A stretch of 64,000 bases of DNA from Paraburkholderia sp. BCC1884 (GCF_900996225.1 NZ_CAAJGL010000079.1:682001-746000), one strand, 5' to 3'; shown: positions 25,213 to 35,458, counted from the stretch's first letter. Made by a program: numbers and translations. Notes: generated from the letters alone by a model not told the origin.

Positions 25213-27753
25213 ATGAAAATCATCGTTATCGGTCACGGGATGGTCGGCCACAAACTGGTGGAATGCCTGGCGCAGGACGCCGCGCACGGCCTCGACATCA
25301 CCGTGCTGTGCGAAGAATCGCGACCGGCCTACGACCGCGTGCATCTGTCGGAATTTTTCGCGGGCAAGACCGCCGCTGATCTCTCGCTCGTCGAACCGGG
25401 TTTCTTCGAACGTCAGAACGTGCTGCTCAAGCTCAATGCAAAGGCCGTGTCGATCGATCGCGAGGCGCGCATCGTGACCGTGTCGACCGGCGAGACCCTG
25501 CCGTACGACAAGCTGGTGTTCGCCACCGGTTCCTTTCCGTTCGTGCCGCCCGTGCAGGGCCGCGAACGCGCCGATTGTTTCGTGTACCGAACCATCGACG
25601 ACCTCGAAGCGATGCAGGAATGTGGCGCGCGCTCGAAGACGGGCACGGTGGTAGGCGGCGGCCTGCTCGGTCTCGAATGCGCGAAGGCGTTGCGCGACAT
25701 GGGGCTGCAAACCAGCGTGGTCGAATTCGCGCCGCGCCTGATGGCCGTTCAGGTGGACGAGGGCGGTGGCCGCGTGTTGCGCACGAAGATCGAAGAGCTG
25801 GGCGTAAGCGTGCACACACAGAAAAACACCACGGCGATCGTCGACGGCGAAGCGGGTACGCACCGTATGCAGTTCGCGGACGGCAGTCACCTCGACACCG
25901 ACATGATCGTGTTCTCCGCGGGCATCCGTCCGCGTGACGACCTCGCGCGCGAAAGCGGCCTGACGCTCGGCGCGCGTGGCGGCATCGTGATCGACAACGC
26001 TTGCCGCACGAGCGACCCGCACATCTACGCGATCGGCGAGTGCGCGCTGTGGAACGGTCAACTGTTCGGTCTGGTTGCACCCGGCTACGAGATGGCGCGC
26101 GCGGTGGCGAAGCAGTTGTTCGGCGATCCGGCGGAATTCGCCGGTGCCGACATGAGCACCAAACTCAAGCTGATGGGCGTGGACGTGGCGAGCATCGGCG
26201 ACGCGCATGGCAACACGCCGGGCAGCCGCGCCTATCAGTTCAGCGACGAACGCAAGCAGGTCTACAAAAAGCTGGTGGTGTCCGAATGCGGCAAGTATCT
26301 GCTCGGCGGCGTGATGGTCGGCGACGCGAGCGAATACGGCACGCTGCTGCAGATGATGCTCAACCGCATCGAACTGCCGGAAGCGCCGGAGTTTCTGATC
26401 CTGCCGCAAGCCGACGGCAACGCAAAACCCGCGCTCGGCATCGAAGCCTTGCCCGCGAGCGCGCAAATCTGTTCCTGCAACAACGTCTCGAAGGGCGAGC
26501 TGTGCGCGGCGGTGTGCGCGGGCGCGACCGACATCGGCGCGCTCAAATGCGCGACCAGCGCAGGAACCTCGTGCGGCGGCTGCGTGCCGCTCGTCACGCA
26601 GGTGATGAAGGCCGAGATGAAAAAGCAGGGCCTTGCGGTCAACAACCATGTTTGCGAGCACTTTCCGTATTCGCGTCAGGAGTTGTATCACCTGGTGCGC
26701 GTGGAAGGCGTGCGCAGCTTCCCCGAACTGCTCGCCAGACACGGTCACGGCCTCGGCTGCGATATCTGCAAGCCGGTGGCGGCGAGCATTCTCGCCTCGT
26801 GCTGGAACGAATTCGTGTTGAAGAAAGAGCATGCCTCGCTGCAGGACACCAACGATTACTACCTCGCCAATATCCAGCGCGACGGCACGTATTCCGTCGT
26901 GCCGCGCATGGCAGGCGGCGAGGTGACGCCGGACGGTTTGATCGCCGTGGGCCAGGTCGCGAAGAAATACGGTCTCTATACCAAGATCACCGGCGGTCAG
27001 CGCGTCGATCTGTTTGGCGCGCGCGTCGAGCAACTGCCGTTCATCTGGGAAGAACTGATCGCGGCCGGTTTCGAATCCGGCCATGCGTACGGCAAGTCGC
27101 TGCGCACGGTGAAATCGTGCGTCGGCTCGACATGGTGCCGCTACGGCGTCGGCGATTCGGTGGGTCTCGCGGTGGAGATCGAGAACCGCTACAAGGGTCT
27201 GCGCACGCCGCACAAGATCAAGTTCGGCGTGTCGGGCTGCACACGCGAGTGCGCCGAAGCGCAGGGCAAGGACGTCGGCATCATCGCTACCGAAAAAGGC
27301 TGGAACCTCTACGTCTGCGGCAATGGCGGGATGAAACCGCGTCACGCCGAACTGCTCGCGTCGGACCTCGATAAGGAAACGCTGGTGCGTTATATCGACC
27401 GCTTCCTGATGTTCTACGTGCGCACGGCCGACCGTTTGCAGCGCACCAGCGTGTGGCGCGACAACCTCGAAGGCGGGCTTCAGTACCTGATCGACGTGGT
27501 CGTGAACGATCGCCTGGGTGTGGCCGCCGAACTCGAAACGGAACTGCAGCATGTGGTCGACACCTACGAGTGTGAATGGAAGAAAGCCGTCACCGATCCC
27601 GAAACACGCAAGCGCTTCCGCCATTTCGTCAACAGCGGCGAGGCCGATAGCAATGTGAGCTTTGTCGAGGAGCGCGGGCAGATTCGCCCGGCGACAGCCG
27701 CCGAGCGCCAATCGAGACTCATCGCGATTCCGGTCGTGGTCGAGACCGTTTAG
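25213..27753 (+). CDS. nirB: Assimilatory nitrite reductase [NAD(P)H] large subunit
   Basis: Reduces nitrite to ammonium in the cytoplasm with six electrons from NAD(P)H. The 846-residue protein has an FAD/NAD domain (IVIGHGMVGHKL at the N terminus, GGGLLGLECAKAL near residue 155), a BFD-like 2Fe-2S domain starting with CSC (Cys420, Cys422) and ending CGGC, and a C-terminal sulfite/nitrite reductase half with the 4Fe-4S/siroheme cysteines in CVGSTWCRYG and CTRECAEA. Length is normal. It heads nirB-nirD-nasA, with sigma-54/NtrC and ANTAR control upstream. Confidence 0.97.
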   Translation: MKIIVIGHGMVGHKLVECLAQDAAHGLDITVLCEESRPAYDRVHLSEFFAGKTAADLSLVEPGFFERQNVLLKLNAKAVSIDREARIVTVSTGETLPYDKLVFATGSFPFVPPVQGRERADCFVYRTIDDLEAMQECGARSKTGTVVGGGLLGLECAKALRDMGLQTSVVEFAPRLMAVQVDEGGGRVLRTKIEELGVSVHTQKNTTAIVDGEAGTHRMQFADGSHLDTDMIVFSAGIRPRDDLARESGLTLGARGGIVIDNACRTSDPHIYAIGECALWNGQLFGLVAPGYEMARAVAKQLFGDPAEFAGADMSTKLKLMGVDVASIGDAHGNTPGSRAYQFSDERKQVYKKLVVSECGKYLLGGVMVGDASEYGTLLQMMLNRIELPEAPEFLILPQADGNAKPALGIEALPASAQICSCNNVSKGELCAAVCAGATDIGALKCATSAGTSCGGCVPLVTQVMKAEMKKQGLAVNNHVCEHFPYSRQELYHLVRVEGVRSFPELLARHGHGLGCDICKPVAASILASCWNEFVLKKEHASLQDTNDYYLANIQRDGTYSVVPRMAGGEVTPDGLIAVGQVAKKYGLYTKITGGQRVDLFGARVEQLPFIWEELIAAGFESGHAYGKSLRTVKSCVGSTWCRYGVGDSVGLAVEIENRYKGLRTPHKIKFGVSGCTRECAEAQGKDVGIIATEKGWNLYVCGNGGMKPRHAELLASDLDKETLVRYIDRFLMFYVRTADRLQRTSVWRDNLEGGLQYLIDVVVNDRLGVAAELETELQHVVDTYECEWKKAVTDPETRKRFRHFVNSGEADSNVSFVEERGQIRPATAAERQSRLIAIPVVVETV

Positions 27754-27801
27754 TTTTTCACGCCACGCCACGCCGTGTGTCATTTACCGAGGACTTCCGC
27801 C

Positions 27802-28155
27802 ATGAACAACGACCGCTTGCCGCACGACTGGACAGCCATTTGCCCGCTCGACGAAATCGTCCCCAACACGGGCGTCTGCGCGCTCGTCAACGGCGAACAG
27901 GTCGCGGTTTTTCATGTGGACAAGGGCGACGCGCCGGCGGCCGTGTATGCGATCGGCAATTTCGATCCGGGCTCGCAGGCCGCCGTGCTCTCGCGCGGGC
28001 TGATCGGCAGCCTCGGTGAACGCGTCGTGGTCGCCTCGCCGATCTACAAGCATCACTTCGATCTGCGTACCGGCGAATGCCTCGAGACACCGGCGTATTC
28101 CGTCAGCGCGTTTGCCGCGCGGGTGGAAAACGGCCAGGTGTGGGTCGCGGTTTAA
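27802..28155 (+). CDS. nirD: Nitrite reductase small subunit
   Basis: A 117-residue Rieske-fold protein that partners NirB. It has the family pattern ICPLDEIVPNTGVCALVNG, AVFHV, YAIGNFDP and SPIYKHHFDLRTGEC, and, as in other NirD proteins, lacks the Cys-His cluster ligands of true Rieske proteins. GAGGA is about 9 nt upstream of ATG 27802; nirB ends 48 bp before. Confidence 0.95.
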   Translation: MNNDRLPHDWTAICPLDEIVPNTGVCALVNGEQVAVFHVDKGDAPAAVYAIGNFDPGSQAAVLSRGLIGSLGERVVVASPIYKHHFDLRTGECLETPAYSVSAFAARVENGQVWVAV

Positions 28156-28172
28156 CGCGCTGGTTGCCCGAC

Positions 28173-31100
28173 ATGTCCCCGTCTACCGTGAAAACCGTGT
28201 GCCCCTACTGCGGCGTCGGCTGCGGCATGGTGCTGCACGTCGAAGACGGGCAGGTGGTGAAGATCGCCGGCGACAAGGAGCACCCGGCCAACTTCGGGCG
28301 CTTGTGCACGAAAGGGCAGTCGGCGCACGTCGCGTTGCGCAAGTCCGGACGTCTCGAAGACGCGTTCGTGCGCCATGCGCGCGGCCAGGACCCCGTGCCC
28401 CTGCCGATGGCGCAGGCGATCAGCACGACGGCCGCGCGTTTGCGCGGTCTGCTCGACCAGCATGGACCGGACGCCTTGTCGTTCTACGTCTCCGGGCAGA
28501 TGTCGATCGAGGCGCAGTACCTCGTCAACAAACTCGCCAAGGGTTTTGTCGGCACCAATAACATCGAATCGAATTCGCGCCTGTGCATGGCGAGTGCGGG
28601 CAGCGGCTACAAACTCTCGCTCGGTGCGGACGGGCCGCCAGGGTCGTACGAAGACATCGATCACGCCGACCTGTTCTTCGTGATCGGCGCGAATATGGCC
28701 GACTGTCACCCGATTCTGTTCCTGCGCATGATGGATCGTGTCAAGGCGGGCGCAAAGCTGATCGTGGTCGATCCGCGCCGCAATACGACGGCGGAGAAGG
28801 CCGATCTGTTCCTGCAGATCAAACCGGGCACCGATCTCGCGTTGCTCAACGGCCTCCTGCATCTGCTGCACGAAAACGGCCAGACGGATAGCAATTTCAT
28901 CGCCGAAGCCACCGAAGGCTGGGACGCGATGCCTGCCTTCCTCGCGGACTATACGCCCGGGAAAGTCGCGCAGATCACCGGCCTTTCCGTGGATGAGATT
29001 CGCCGCGCCGCGCAGATGATCGGCGCCGCAAAGGAATGGATCAGCTGCTGGACCATGGGTCTGAATCAAAGCACGCATGGCACGTGGCACACCAACGCGA
29101 TCTGCAATCTGCATCTGGCGACGGGCAAGATCTGCCGCCGCGGCAGCGGCCCGTTTTCGCTGACCGGTCAGCCCAATGCGATGGGCGGACGCGAAATGGG
29201 CTACATGGGGCCCGGTTTGCCGGGTCAACGTTCCGTGCTGGTCGAAGAAGATCGCGCCTTCGTCGAGACCCGCTGGGGCATTCCGGCGGGCACGCTGAAG
29301 CCCGACGCCGGCAACGGCACGATCGACATGTTCACGCGCATGGCCGCGGGCGAGATCAAGGCGTGCTGGATCATCTGCACGAACCCGGTGGCGAGCGTGG
29401 CGAATCGTCAGAACGCAATGGCGGGGCTGAGCGCGGCCGAACTGGTGATTGCGCAGGACGCTTTTCTCGACACCGAGACCAACCGCTATGCCGACGTCTT
29501 GCTGCCCGGCGCGCTGTGGGCCGAAGCGGAAGGCGTGATGATCAACTCCGAGCGCAATCTGACGCTGATGCAAAAGGGCGTCGAGCCGCCCGGCGCCGCG
29601 TTGCCCGACTGGCAGATCATTGCGCGCGTCGCGTGTGAAATGGGCTTCGCCGAGGCGTTCAGTTATGCGAGCGCCGAGGAAGTGTTCGAGGAAATCACGG
29701 GCTTCTCGAACCCCAGGACCGGTTACGACTTACGCGGCGCGAGCCATCGCCGTCTGCGCAATACGCCGTTGCAATGGCCGCTTGCGAGTGACGCCGGCGC
29801 CGATCGCAACCCGGTGCGTTATCTCAACGACGGCGTGAGTCAGACGTTGAAGACCTTGCCCGACGGCACGCGTCCACGGCTCCTTTTCCCGACGGCAAGC
29901 GGACGCGCCACTTTTTTCGCGCGGGCTTATGCGGCTCCCGCCGAATTGCCCGACCGTGAGTTTCCGATCGTCCTGAACACGGGCCGCCTGCAGCATCAAT
30001 GGCACACGATGACCAAGACCGGCAAGGTCGCGATGCTCAACAAGCTGAATCCGGGGCCGTTCGTCGAGATTCATCCCGAAGACGCGGCCACGCTCGGCAT
30101 CAAGCCGAAAGACCCTGTCGAGATCCGTTCACGCCGTGGCCGCGCGGTGCTGCCCGCTGTCGTGACCGAACGCGTGAGCGCGGGCAACTGCTTCGCGCCG
30201 ATGCACTGGAACGACGTATTCGGCGACGACCTGTGCATCAACGCGGTGACGAGCGACGCCATCGATCCGGTTTCGCAGCAACCCGAACTCAAGTTCTGCG
30301 CAGTAGCGCTGAGCCTGATTCGTGTCGACGTCGTCGAACCGGTTTCACACGGCGACGATGCGACGCTCACTGACGCAACCGCGAGTGCCGCGAGTGCCGC
30401 GTCAGCGAACATCATCACGGCGAGCGCCGAGGAGCCGACCATGCCGCGTATCGACGCACTCACGACGCTTCTGCAATTGCCATCGACGCCCGCGCCTTCT
30501 TTCGCGGATGCGCAGCGTACCTATCTGGCCGGTTTCGTCAGCGGCTTGCGTTCCGCGGAGTCGCAGGGAATCGAGGGCGTCCCGATGCTGCCGCCGCACG
30601 CACCGTTCGACACGACGAATCGGCTCTACGTGGACGGTTTGCTGGCGGGTCTGTACAGCCGTGGCGGGAAGCTCGCGGCGACGGCGGCCGGCCCGCTGAC
30701 CGCGGCCGAGCCCGTGCAGGCGTCTGGCGTGCGCATCGTGCGCGCGCGGCCCAAGGTGACCTTGCTGTGGGCGTCGCAAACCGGCAACACCGAATCGCTC
30801 ACGGAACGCTATGCCACGCGGTTGATGGAGTCGGGCTTCGAAATCCGCACCTCGTGCATGTCGGACTATCCGGCCGCATCGCTCGTCAAAGCGCAATACG
30901 TGTTGCTGATGTCGAGCACGTTCGGTGACGGCGATCCGCCGGACAACGCACAAAGTTTCTGGACTGAATTGAACACGGAGAACGCACCGCGTCTGGAGGG
31001 CGTGCGGTTCGCGGTGCTCGCGCTGGGCGACCGCAATTACGATCAGTTCTGCGGCCACGGTCGCCGCCTCGACGAGCGACTCGCCACGCAGGGCGCGTTG

Positions 31101-32369
31101 CGTCTGATGGAGCGCGTCGATTGCGACGGCGAATACCAGGAGAGTGCCGACGCGTGGCTCGAGCAAATCATCCTGCGCATCAAAGAGGAAGACGCCGCGC
31201 TACATGCCGTGCCGCCGGACGGCATGATCAACGCCGTGGTGCCGGGTGTCGTACCGAGCAAGATGCAACCGGCAGCGTCGCGCCTCGTCAGCAATCTGCG
31301 ACTGAACAAGCAGGGCGCGGCGAAAGATACGCGTTATTTCTCGCTCGATACAGCGGATTGCGGCCTCGAATACGAAGCGGGCGATGCGCTGGGCGTGTGG
31401 CCGAGCAACTGTCCCGAACTGGTCGACGAACTACTCGGTTTGAGCCGCCTGAGCGCCGACACCCCGGTGCACGTCGCAGGCGCGGGCGAGATGGGCCTTG
31501 CCGACGCGCTCGGCAAACACTACGAGATCGCGCGTCCCAGCGCCGATGCGCTCGCGTTCATCGCGGCGCGCAGCAACCACGGCGTGCTCCGCGAACTGCT
31601 GAAACCCGAGCGCAAGGCCGACCTGAAAAACTGGTTGTGGGGGCAGCAACTCGCCGATGTATTACACGAATTTCCCGTCAGCCTCACAGCCACTGAACTG
31701 ACCGGCATGCTCAAGCGTCTGCAGCCGCGTCTTTATTCGATCGCCTCGAGCCCGAAGGCGCATCCCGGTGAAGTTCATCTGACGGTTTGCGCCGTGCGTT
31801 ACGGCAACGGCCGGCGTCATCGCAAAGGCGTGTCGTCGACTTTTCTCGCCGACCGCGCCGCCGAAGCCAACGTGCCGGTGTTCGTCCAGAAGTCCGCGCA
31901 TTTCCGCCCGCCGCACAGCGCCGACACGCCAGTGATCATGGTCGGTCCCGGCACCGGCGTTGCACCGTTTCGCGGCTTCCTGCACGAGCGGCGTGCACGC
32001 GGCGACAAGGGCCGCAACTGGCTGTTCTTCGGCGAGCAGCATGCAGCCACCGATTTTTACTATCGCGACGAACTCGAAGCGATGCGCGACAGCGGTGTCC
32101 TGACACGACTCGACGTCGCGTTCTCACGCGACCAGGCCGACAAGATCTACGTGCAGGACCGCATGCGCGAGCAGGGCGCGCAACTGTGGTCGTGGCTCGA
32201 AGACGGCGCGCACTTCTATGTGTGCGGCGACGCGAATCGCATGGCGAAGGACGTCGATACGGCGCTCAAGGAAGTGATCGCGCGACATGGCGGCATGAGC
32301 GACGACAAGGCGCTCGACTACGTGAGCCGTCTCGCGCGCGACAAGCGCTACGCACGCGACGTCTATTGA
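28173..32369 (+). CDS. nasA: Assimilatory nitrate reductase fused to a CysJ-like diflavin reductase
   Basis: A 1398-residue fusion. Residues 1 to about 740 are a molybdopterin nitrate reductase: 4Fe-4S cysteines 10, 13, 17 and 45, NSRLCMASA near the Mo-ligand region, QPNAMGGRE, and a molydopterin dinucleotide-binding C domain (LNTGRLQHQWHTMTKTG). After a linker rich in Ala/Thr, residues from about 861 form a flavodoxin domain (ASQTGNTE, STFGDGDPP), then an FAD domain (RLYSIASSPK near 1186, GVSSTFL) and an NADPH domain (VGPGTGVAPFRGFL near 1256, YVCGDA near 1349). One chain can thus carry electrons from NADPH to nitrate. It follows nirD by 17 bp in the operon. Confidence 0.93.
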   Translation: MSPSTVKTVCPYCGVGCGMVLHVEDGQVVKIAGDKEHPANFGRLCTKGQSAHVALRKSGRLEDAFVRHARGQDPVPLPMAQAISTTAARLRGLLDQHGPDALSFYVSGQMSIEAQYLVNKLAKGFVGTNNIESNSRLCMASAGSGYKLSLGADGPPGSYEDIDHADLFFVIGANMADCHPILFLRMMDRVKAGAKLIVVDPRRNTTAEKADLFLQIKPGTDLALLNGLLHLLHENGQTDSNFIAEATEGWDAMPAFLADYTPGKVAQITGLSVDEIRRAAQMIGAAKEWISCWTMGLNQSTHGTWHTNAICNLHLATGKICRRGSGPFSLTGQPNAMGGREMGYMGPGLPGQRSVLVEEDRAFVETRWGIPAGTLKPDAGNGTIDMFTRMAAGEIKACWIICTNPVASVANRQNAMAGLSAAELVIAQDAFLDTETNRYADVLLPGALWAEAEGVMINSERNLTLMQKGVEPPGAALPDWQIIARVACEMGFAEAFSYASAEEVFEEITGFSNPRTGYDLRGASHRRLRNTPLQWPLASDAGADRNPVRYLNDGVSQTLKTLPDGTRPRLLFPTASGRATFFARAYAAPAELPDREFPIVLNTGRLQHQWHTMTKTGKVAMLNKLNPGPFVEIHPEDAATLGIKPKDPVEIRSRRGRAVLPAVVTERVSAGNCFAPMHWNDVFGDDLCINAVTSDAIDPVSQQPELKFCAVALSLIRVDVVEPVSHGDDATLTDATASAASAASANIITASAEEPTMPRIDALTTLLQLPSTPAPSFADAQRTYLAGFVSGLRSAESQGIEGVPMLPPHAPFDTTNRLYVDGLLAGLYSRGGKLAATAAGPLTAAEPVQASGVRIVRARPKVTLLWASQTGNTESLTERYATRLMESGFEIRTSCMSDYPAASLVKAQYVLLMSSTFGDGDPPDNAQSFWTELNTENAPRLEGVRFAVLALGDRNYDQFCGHGRRLDERLATQGALRLMERVDCDGEYQESADAWLEQIILRIKEEDAALHAVPPDGMINAVVPGVVPSKMQPAASRLVSNLRLNKQGAAKDTRYFSLDTADCGLEYEAGDALGVWPSNCPELVDELLGLSRLSADTPVHVAGAGEMGLADALGKHYEIARPSADALAFIAARSNHGVLRELLKPERKADLKNWLWGQQLADVLHEFPVSLTATELTGMLKRLQPRLYSIASSPKAHPGEVHLTVCAVRYGNGRRHRKGVSSTFLADRAAEANVPVFVQKSAHFRPPHSADTPVIMVGPGTGVAPFRGFLHERRARGDKGRNWLFFGEQHAATDFYYRDELEAMRDSGVLTRLDVAFSRDQADKIYVQDRMREQGAQLWSWLEDGAHFYVCGDANRMAKDVDTALKEVIARHGGMSDDKALDYVSRLARDKRYARDVY

Positions 32370-32431
32370 CAGTTTCAAGTTTCAGAGAGTACGCAGCTTG
32401 CTTCAAAAAGACGGACCCGGACGAATCCGAA

Positions 32432-32447
32432 TGGCATGGAGGTTGCA
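32432..32447 (+). promoter_or_regulatory. Sigma-54 promoter of the nitrate transporter gene
   Basis: TGGCATGGAGGTTGCA has GG (32433-32434), ten bases, GC (32445-32446), a close -24/-12 match. It gives a leader of about 85 nt. I see no NtrC dyad or ANTAR hairpins near it. Confidence 0.75.
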
Positions 32448-32543
32448 TGTTCAGGCCGGTTTTCAACATCGTCATCATTTCGGTGCGTCGCGCGCGGCGC
32501 AATCCGCCGGAGAGATGAACAATCAGTTTTGTGAGGATGTCTG

Positions 32544-33911
32544 ATGAAAAACGTAATGAGCTCCCTAAAGAGTGGGGACTGGCGCGCGCTGGTGGCGTGC
32601 TTCCTCTATTTCGACACCGGTTTCACCGTCTGGGTGCTGTACGGACCGCTCGCACCGTTCATCAGCAAGAGCATTGCGATGACGCCGGCGCAGCAGGGTT
32701 TGCTGGTGGCCGTGCCGGTGTTGTCGGCGGCGATTCTGCGCGTGACGCTGGGCAATCTGTATCAGTCCGCGCACGGCAAGCGGATTGCGCTGATGGGGGT
32801 GTTGCTGTCCGCCGTGCCGACCATCGTGCTGCCGCTGTTGCCGTTCGTGCCGTCATACACCTTGCTGCTGGTGCTGGGCGTGTTCCTCGGCGTGGGTGGC
32901 GCGAGTTTCGCGGTGGCGTTGCCGATGGCGGGCAGCAACTATCCGCCGAAGGTGCAGGGGCTCGTGCTCGGTCTGGCCGCGGCCGGCAATATCGGCGCGG
33001 TGCTCGACGGCTTTCTGTTCCCGCAACTGGCCACCCACTACGGCTGGCAAATGGCCGCGGGCGGTGCGCTGCCTCTACTCGCGATTGCCGCGATTACGCT
33101 GTACTTCTGGGCCAACGATACGGGTATCAAGTCGGGTAGCGTGCGGCGCGCATTCGGCAGCTTCGCGGTGACGCTGGCTGGTTTGATCGTGCTCGTGTTG
33201 CTCGTCGAAGCCGGCATGTTCGGCTCGGGCAAGACCGGTGTGCTGCTGTTGCCGGTGATCGGCGCGCTGCTGGCGATCGCGGTGCTGCCCAAGCGTTATC
33301 GCGCGGTACTGACGGAGCGTGACACGTGGGCGATCATGCTGGTGTACAGCATTACCTTCGGCGGCTTCGTCGGCATGTCCTCGTATGTGACGCTGCTGCT
33401 GACCAATCTCTATCAGCTCTCGAAGATCGACGCGGGCCTGTTCATGGCGTTGCTCGCCGCGACCGGCGCGATGGTGCGCCCGCTCGGCGGACTGATCGCC
33501 GATAAGGTGTCGGGCGTGCGCGCGCTGACCTTCCTGCTGGCGATCATCTCGCTATGCGACTTCGTGTTCGCTGCCATGATGCCTGCGATGGCGGGAGGCA
33601 TTGCCTTGCTGTTGTGCCTCTACGTGGCTTTCGGCCTCGGCAACGGCGCGACCTTCCAGCTGGTGCCGCATCGCTGGGCGGGCCGCACGGGATTGATGTC
33701 GGGGATCGTCGGCGCCGCGGGTGGCATCGGCGGCTTTTATCTGCCGGTCGTGATGGGCATCGCTAAGGAAAGCACCGGCAGTTATCAGATGGGTTTTGCG
33801 ACCTTCGGCGCGCTGGCTGCGTGTGCGTTTCTTGCGATCGTCGCGCTGCGTCGCCCGTGGATGGCGTGGTCGATGCAAACCGGAGTGATGCACGCTCACG
33901 CGACGGAGTAA
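32544..33911 (+). CDS. Nitrate/nitrite transporter (NarK/NRT2-type MFS)
   Basis: A 455-residue MFS protein with about 12 membrane segments. It carries both nitrate signature motifs, the first around VGGASFAVALPMAGSNYPP to GLAAAGNIGAVLDG and the second around GLGNGATFQLVPHRWAGRTG to GAAGGIGGFYLPVVMG. It probably imports nitrate for the upstream reductases. GAGG lies 7 nt before ATG 32544. It has its own sigma-54 promoter in the 174-bp gap after the nasA fusion, so it may be transcribed with or separately from the operon. Confidence 0.9.
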   Translation: MKNVMSSLKSGDWRALVACFLYFDTGFTVWVLYGPLAPFISKSIAMTPAQQGLLVAVPVLSAAILRVTLGNLYQSAHGKRIALMGVLLSAVPTIVLPLLPFVPSYTLLLVLGVFLGVGGASFAVALPMAGSNYPPKVQGLVLGLAAAGNIGAVLDGFLFPQLATHYGWQMAAGGALPLLAIAAITLYFWANDTGIKSGSVRRAFGSFAVTLAGLIVLVLLVEAGMFGSGKTGVLLLPVIGALLAIAVLPKRYRAVLTERDTWAIMLVYSITFGGFVGMSSYVTLLLTNLYQLSKIDAGLFMALLAATGAMVRPLGGLIADKVSGVRALTFLLAIISLCDFVFAAMMPAMAGGIALLLCLYVAFGLGNGATFQLVPHRWAGRTGLMSGIVGAAGGIGGFYLPVVMGIAKESTGSYQMGFATFGALAACAFLAIVALRRPWMAWSMQTGVMHAHATE

Positions 33912-34013
33912 GGCTGCACGGCTCTTGCCGATGCATCCCCGGAAGTGTGGCGCGCGGGGCGCCTTGGGCAGCACGCCCACGGCACCCGCGTTTAAACAGC
34001 AATACAGCGCGCC

Positions 34014-35171
34014 TTAAAACTTATGCCGCAGCGCCAGCCGCACGGCCAACTGCGTGCCCGTCGACGACGGCGCCTGCGTACCCGGAATGAACGCAGCGTC
34101 GAGAATCGAGTGGGTCGAGTCGCCCGCGACCTTCTGATACTCGCCCTGCACATACACGTCCGTGCGCTGCGACAGGTTGTAGTCCGCCATCAAGCCGACC
34201 GAGTGAATCTTCGGCTTCACGCTGCCTGAGGACGCGTCGTAGTTTTCCATCGTGTACACATACTGCGCGCCGACGAAGAAGGCCGGCGTGAACTGGTACT
34301 TGCCGTTCACTTCGAAGTTCTGATACCTGAGCGTATTCAGTTCGACGCCGGCCGCGGCCAGCGGAATGCCGATATAGCCGTTGCCGGTCGGATTCCTGTA
34401 GTTCGAGTTGGTATAGGCAAAGCCGGCCGTTGCCGAACCGAACGTATAGTTGATGCCGCCGCCGAACACCCGCATGCGTCCGGCAATGAAGCTCGCGTCG
34501 TTCGCCGTGATCGCGCCCGTCGACCCCACGCCCGGATTGTCTGCCTGCATGTACGCCGCCGCGACGAGCAAGCCGCCATTCGCATACTGACCGCCGAAGC
34601 TATACGCGCGGTTGTTCGCGAAGTTCGTGTCGTTGCTGAAGCTGTAGACGCCACCGAACTGGAAGCCGCCCATCTCCGGGCTCGCGTATTTCACGCTATT
34701 GCCGAGGCGGAACGAGTTGTCGGTATTGTCGTTGTCGTACGGATGGGCGAACAGGTAACCCGCCCAGTTGCCGTTCGCCGTGGTCTGCGCGAGGTAATCG
34801 ACTACCGAGTCGTACTGGCGCCCAAGCGTGACCGTGCCGAACCGGCTGTCGCTCAGGCCCACATAGGCCTGGCGGCCGAACATGCGGCCGCCCTGGCCGA
34901 GCCTTCCCGAGCTCACGTCGAAGCCGTTTTCCAGCTGGAACACCGCCTTCATGCCGCCGCCCAGATCCTCCGACCCCTTCATGCCCCAGCGGCTGCCTTG
35001 CGCATAGCCGCTGGCCATCTCCCAGACCGCGCCGTGCCCGGCGTTGTTGGTGTAGTCGATCCCCTCGTCGAGCACGCCGTACAGGGTCACGCTGCTCTGG
35101 GCAAACGCGGACAAGGCGGCCAGTGAGGCGAGTGCGCTCAAGGCGGCGGTGGCGAAGCAATGCTTTTTCAT
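34014..35171 (-). CDS. Gram-negative outer membrane porin (OmpC/Omp38 type)
   Basis: A 385-residue precursor. The signal peptide (MKKHCFATAALSALASLAALSAFA) is followed by QSSVTLYGVLDEGIDYTNN, the standard Burkholderiales trimeric porin start. Repeated amphipathic strands, the GRQYDSVVDYLAQ constriction-loop region and the C-terminal RLALRHKF ending in Phe for BAM recognition are all present. GGAG precedes ATG 35171. It lies next to a sugar-acid-like catabolic cluster and may supply its substrate, but this is inference only. Confidence 0.92.
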   Translation of the reverse strand: MKKHCFATAALSALASLAALSAFAQSSVTLYGVLDEGIDYTNNAGHGAVWEMASGYAQGSRWGMKGSEDLGGGMKAVFQLENGFDVSSGRLGQGGRMFGRQAYVGLSDSRFGTVTLGRQYDSVVDYLAQTTANGNWAGYLFAHPYDNDNTDNSFRLGNSVKYASPEMGGFQFGGVYSFSNDTNFANNRAYSFGGQYANGGLLVAAAYMQADNPGVGSTGAITANDASFIAGRMRVFGGGINYTFGSATAGFAYTNSNYRNPTGNGYIGIPLAAAGVELNTLRYQNFEVNGKYQFTPAFFVGAQYVYTMENYDASSGSVKPKIHSVGLMADYNLSQRTDVYVQGEYQKVAGDSTHSILDAAFIPGTQAPSSTGTQLAVRLALRHKF

Positions 35172-35458
35172 CAAGAGCTCCAGACGTTGGTAGTGAGCGG
35201 ACGGCCTGTTCCGAAGAAATTCGAAGCCAGTCGAAGACCGCTGCTTTTTTTGGCGAAGCCCGGATTCTGCTATTTCGAAAGGCTGATCGCGTATGAGGCA
35301 CATCCCTGGATAAACGTGATTTTTTTGAATGTTTGTCCCGCGAATTATTCGCTTGTGGGCGTTGGTGGGGAGGGGAAAAATTCCATCCATGCACCTTTGG
35401 CATGTCGCCGATAGCCAAAGGCAATGCGTTTTCGCACCACGACATTCAGGAGACGACC

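Noticed and set aside
25108..27783. 891-codon minus-strand open frame
   Set aside because: It is the antisense of nirB, an effect of GC-rich third positions. The translation is rich in His, Arg and Ala with no domain, and nirB has intact motifs.
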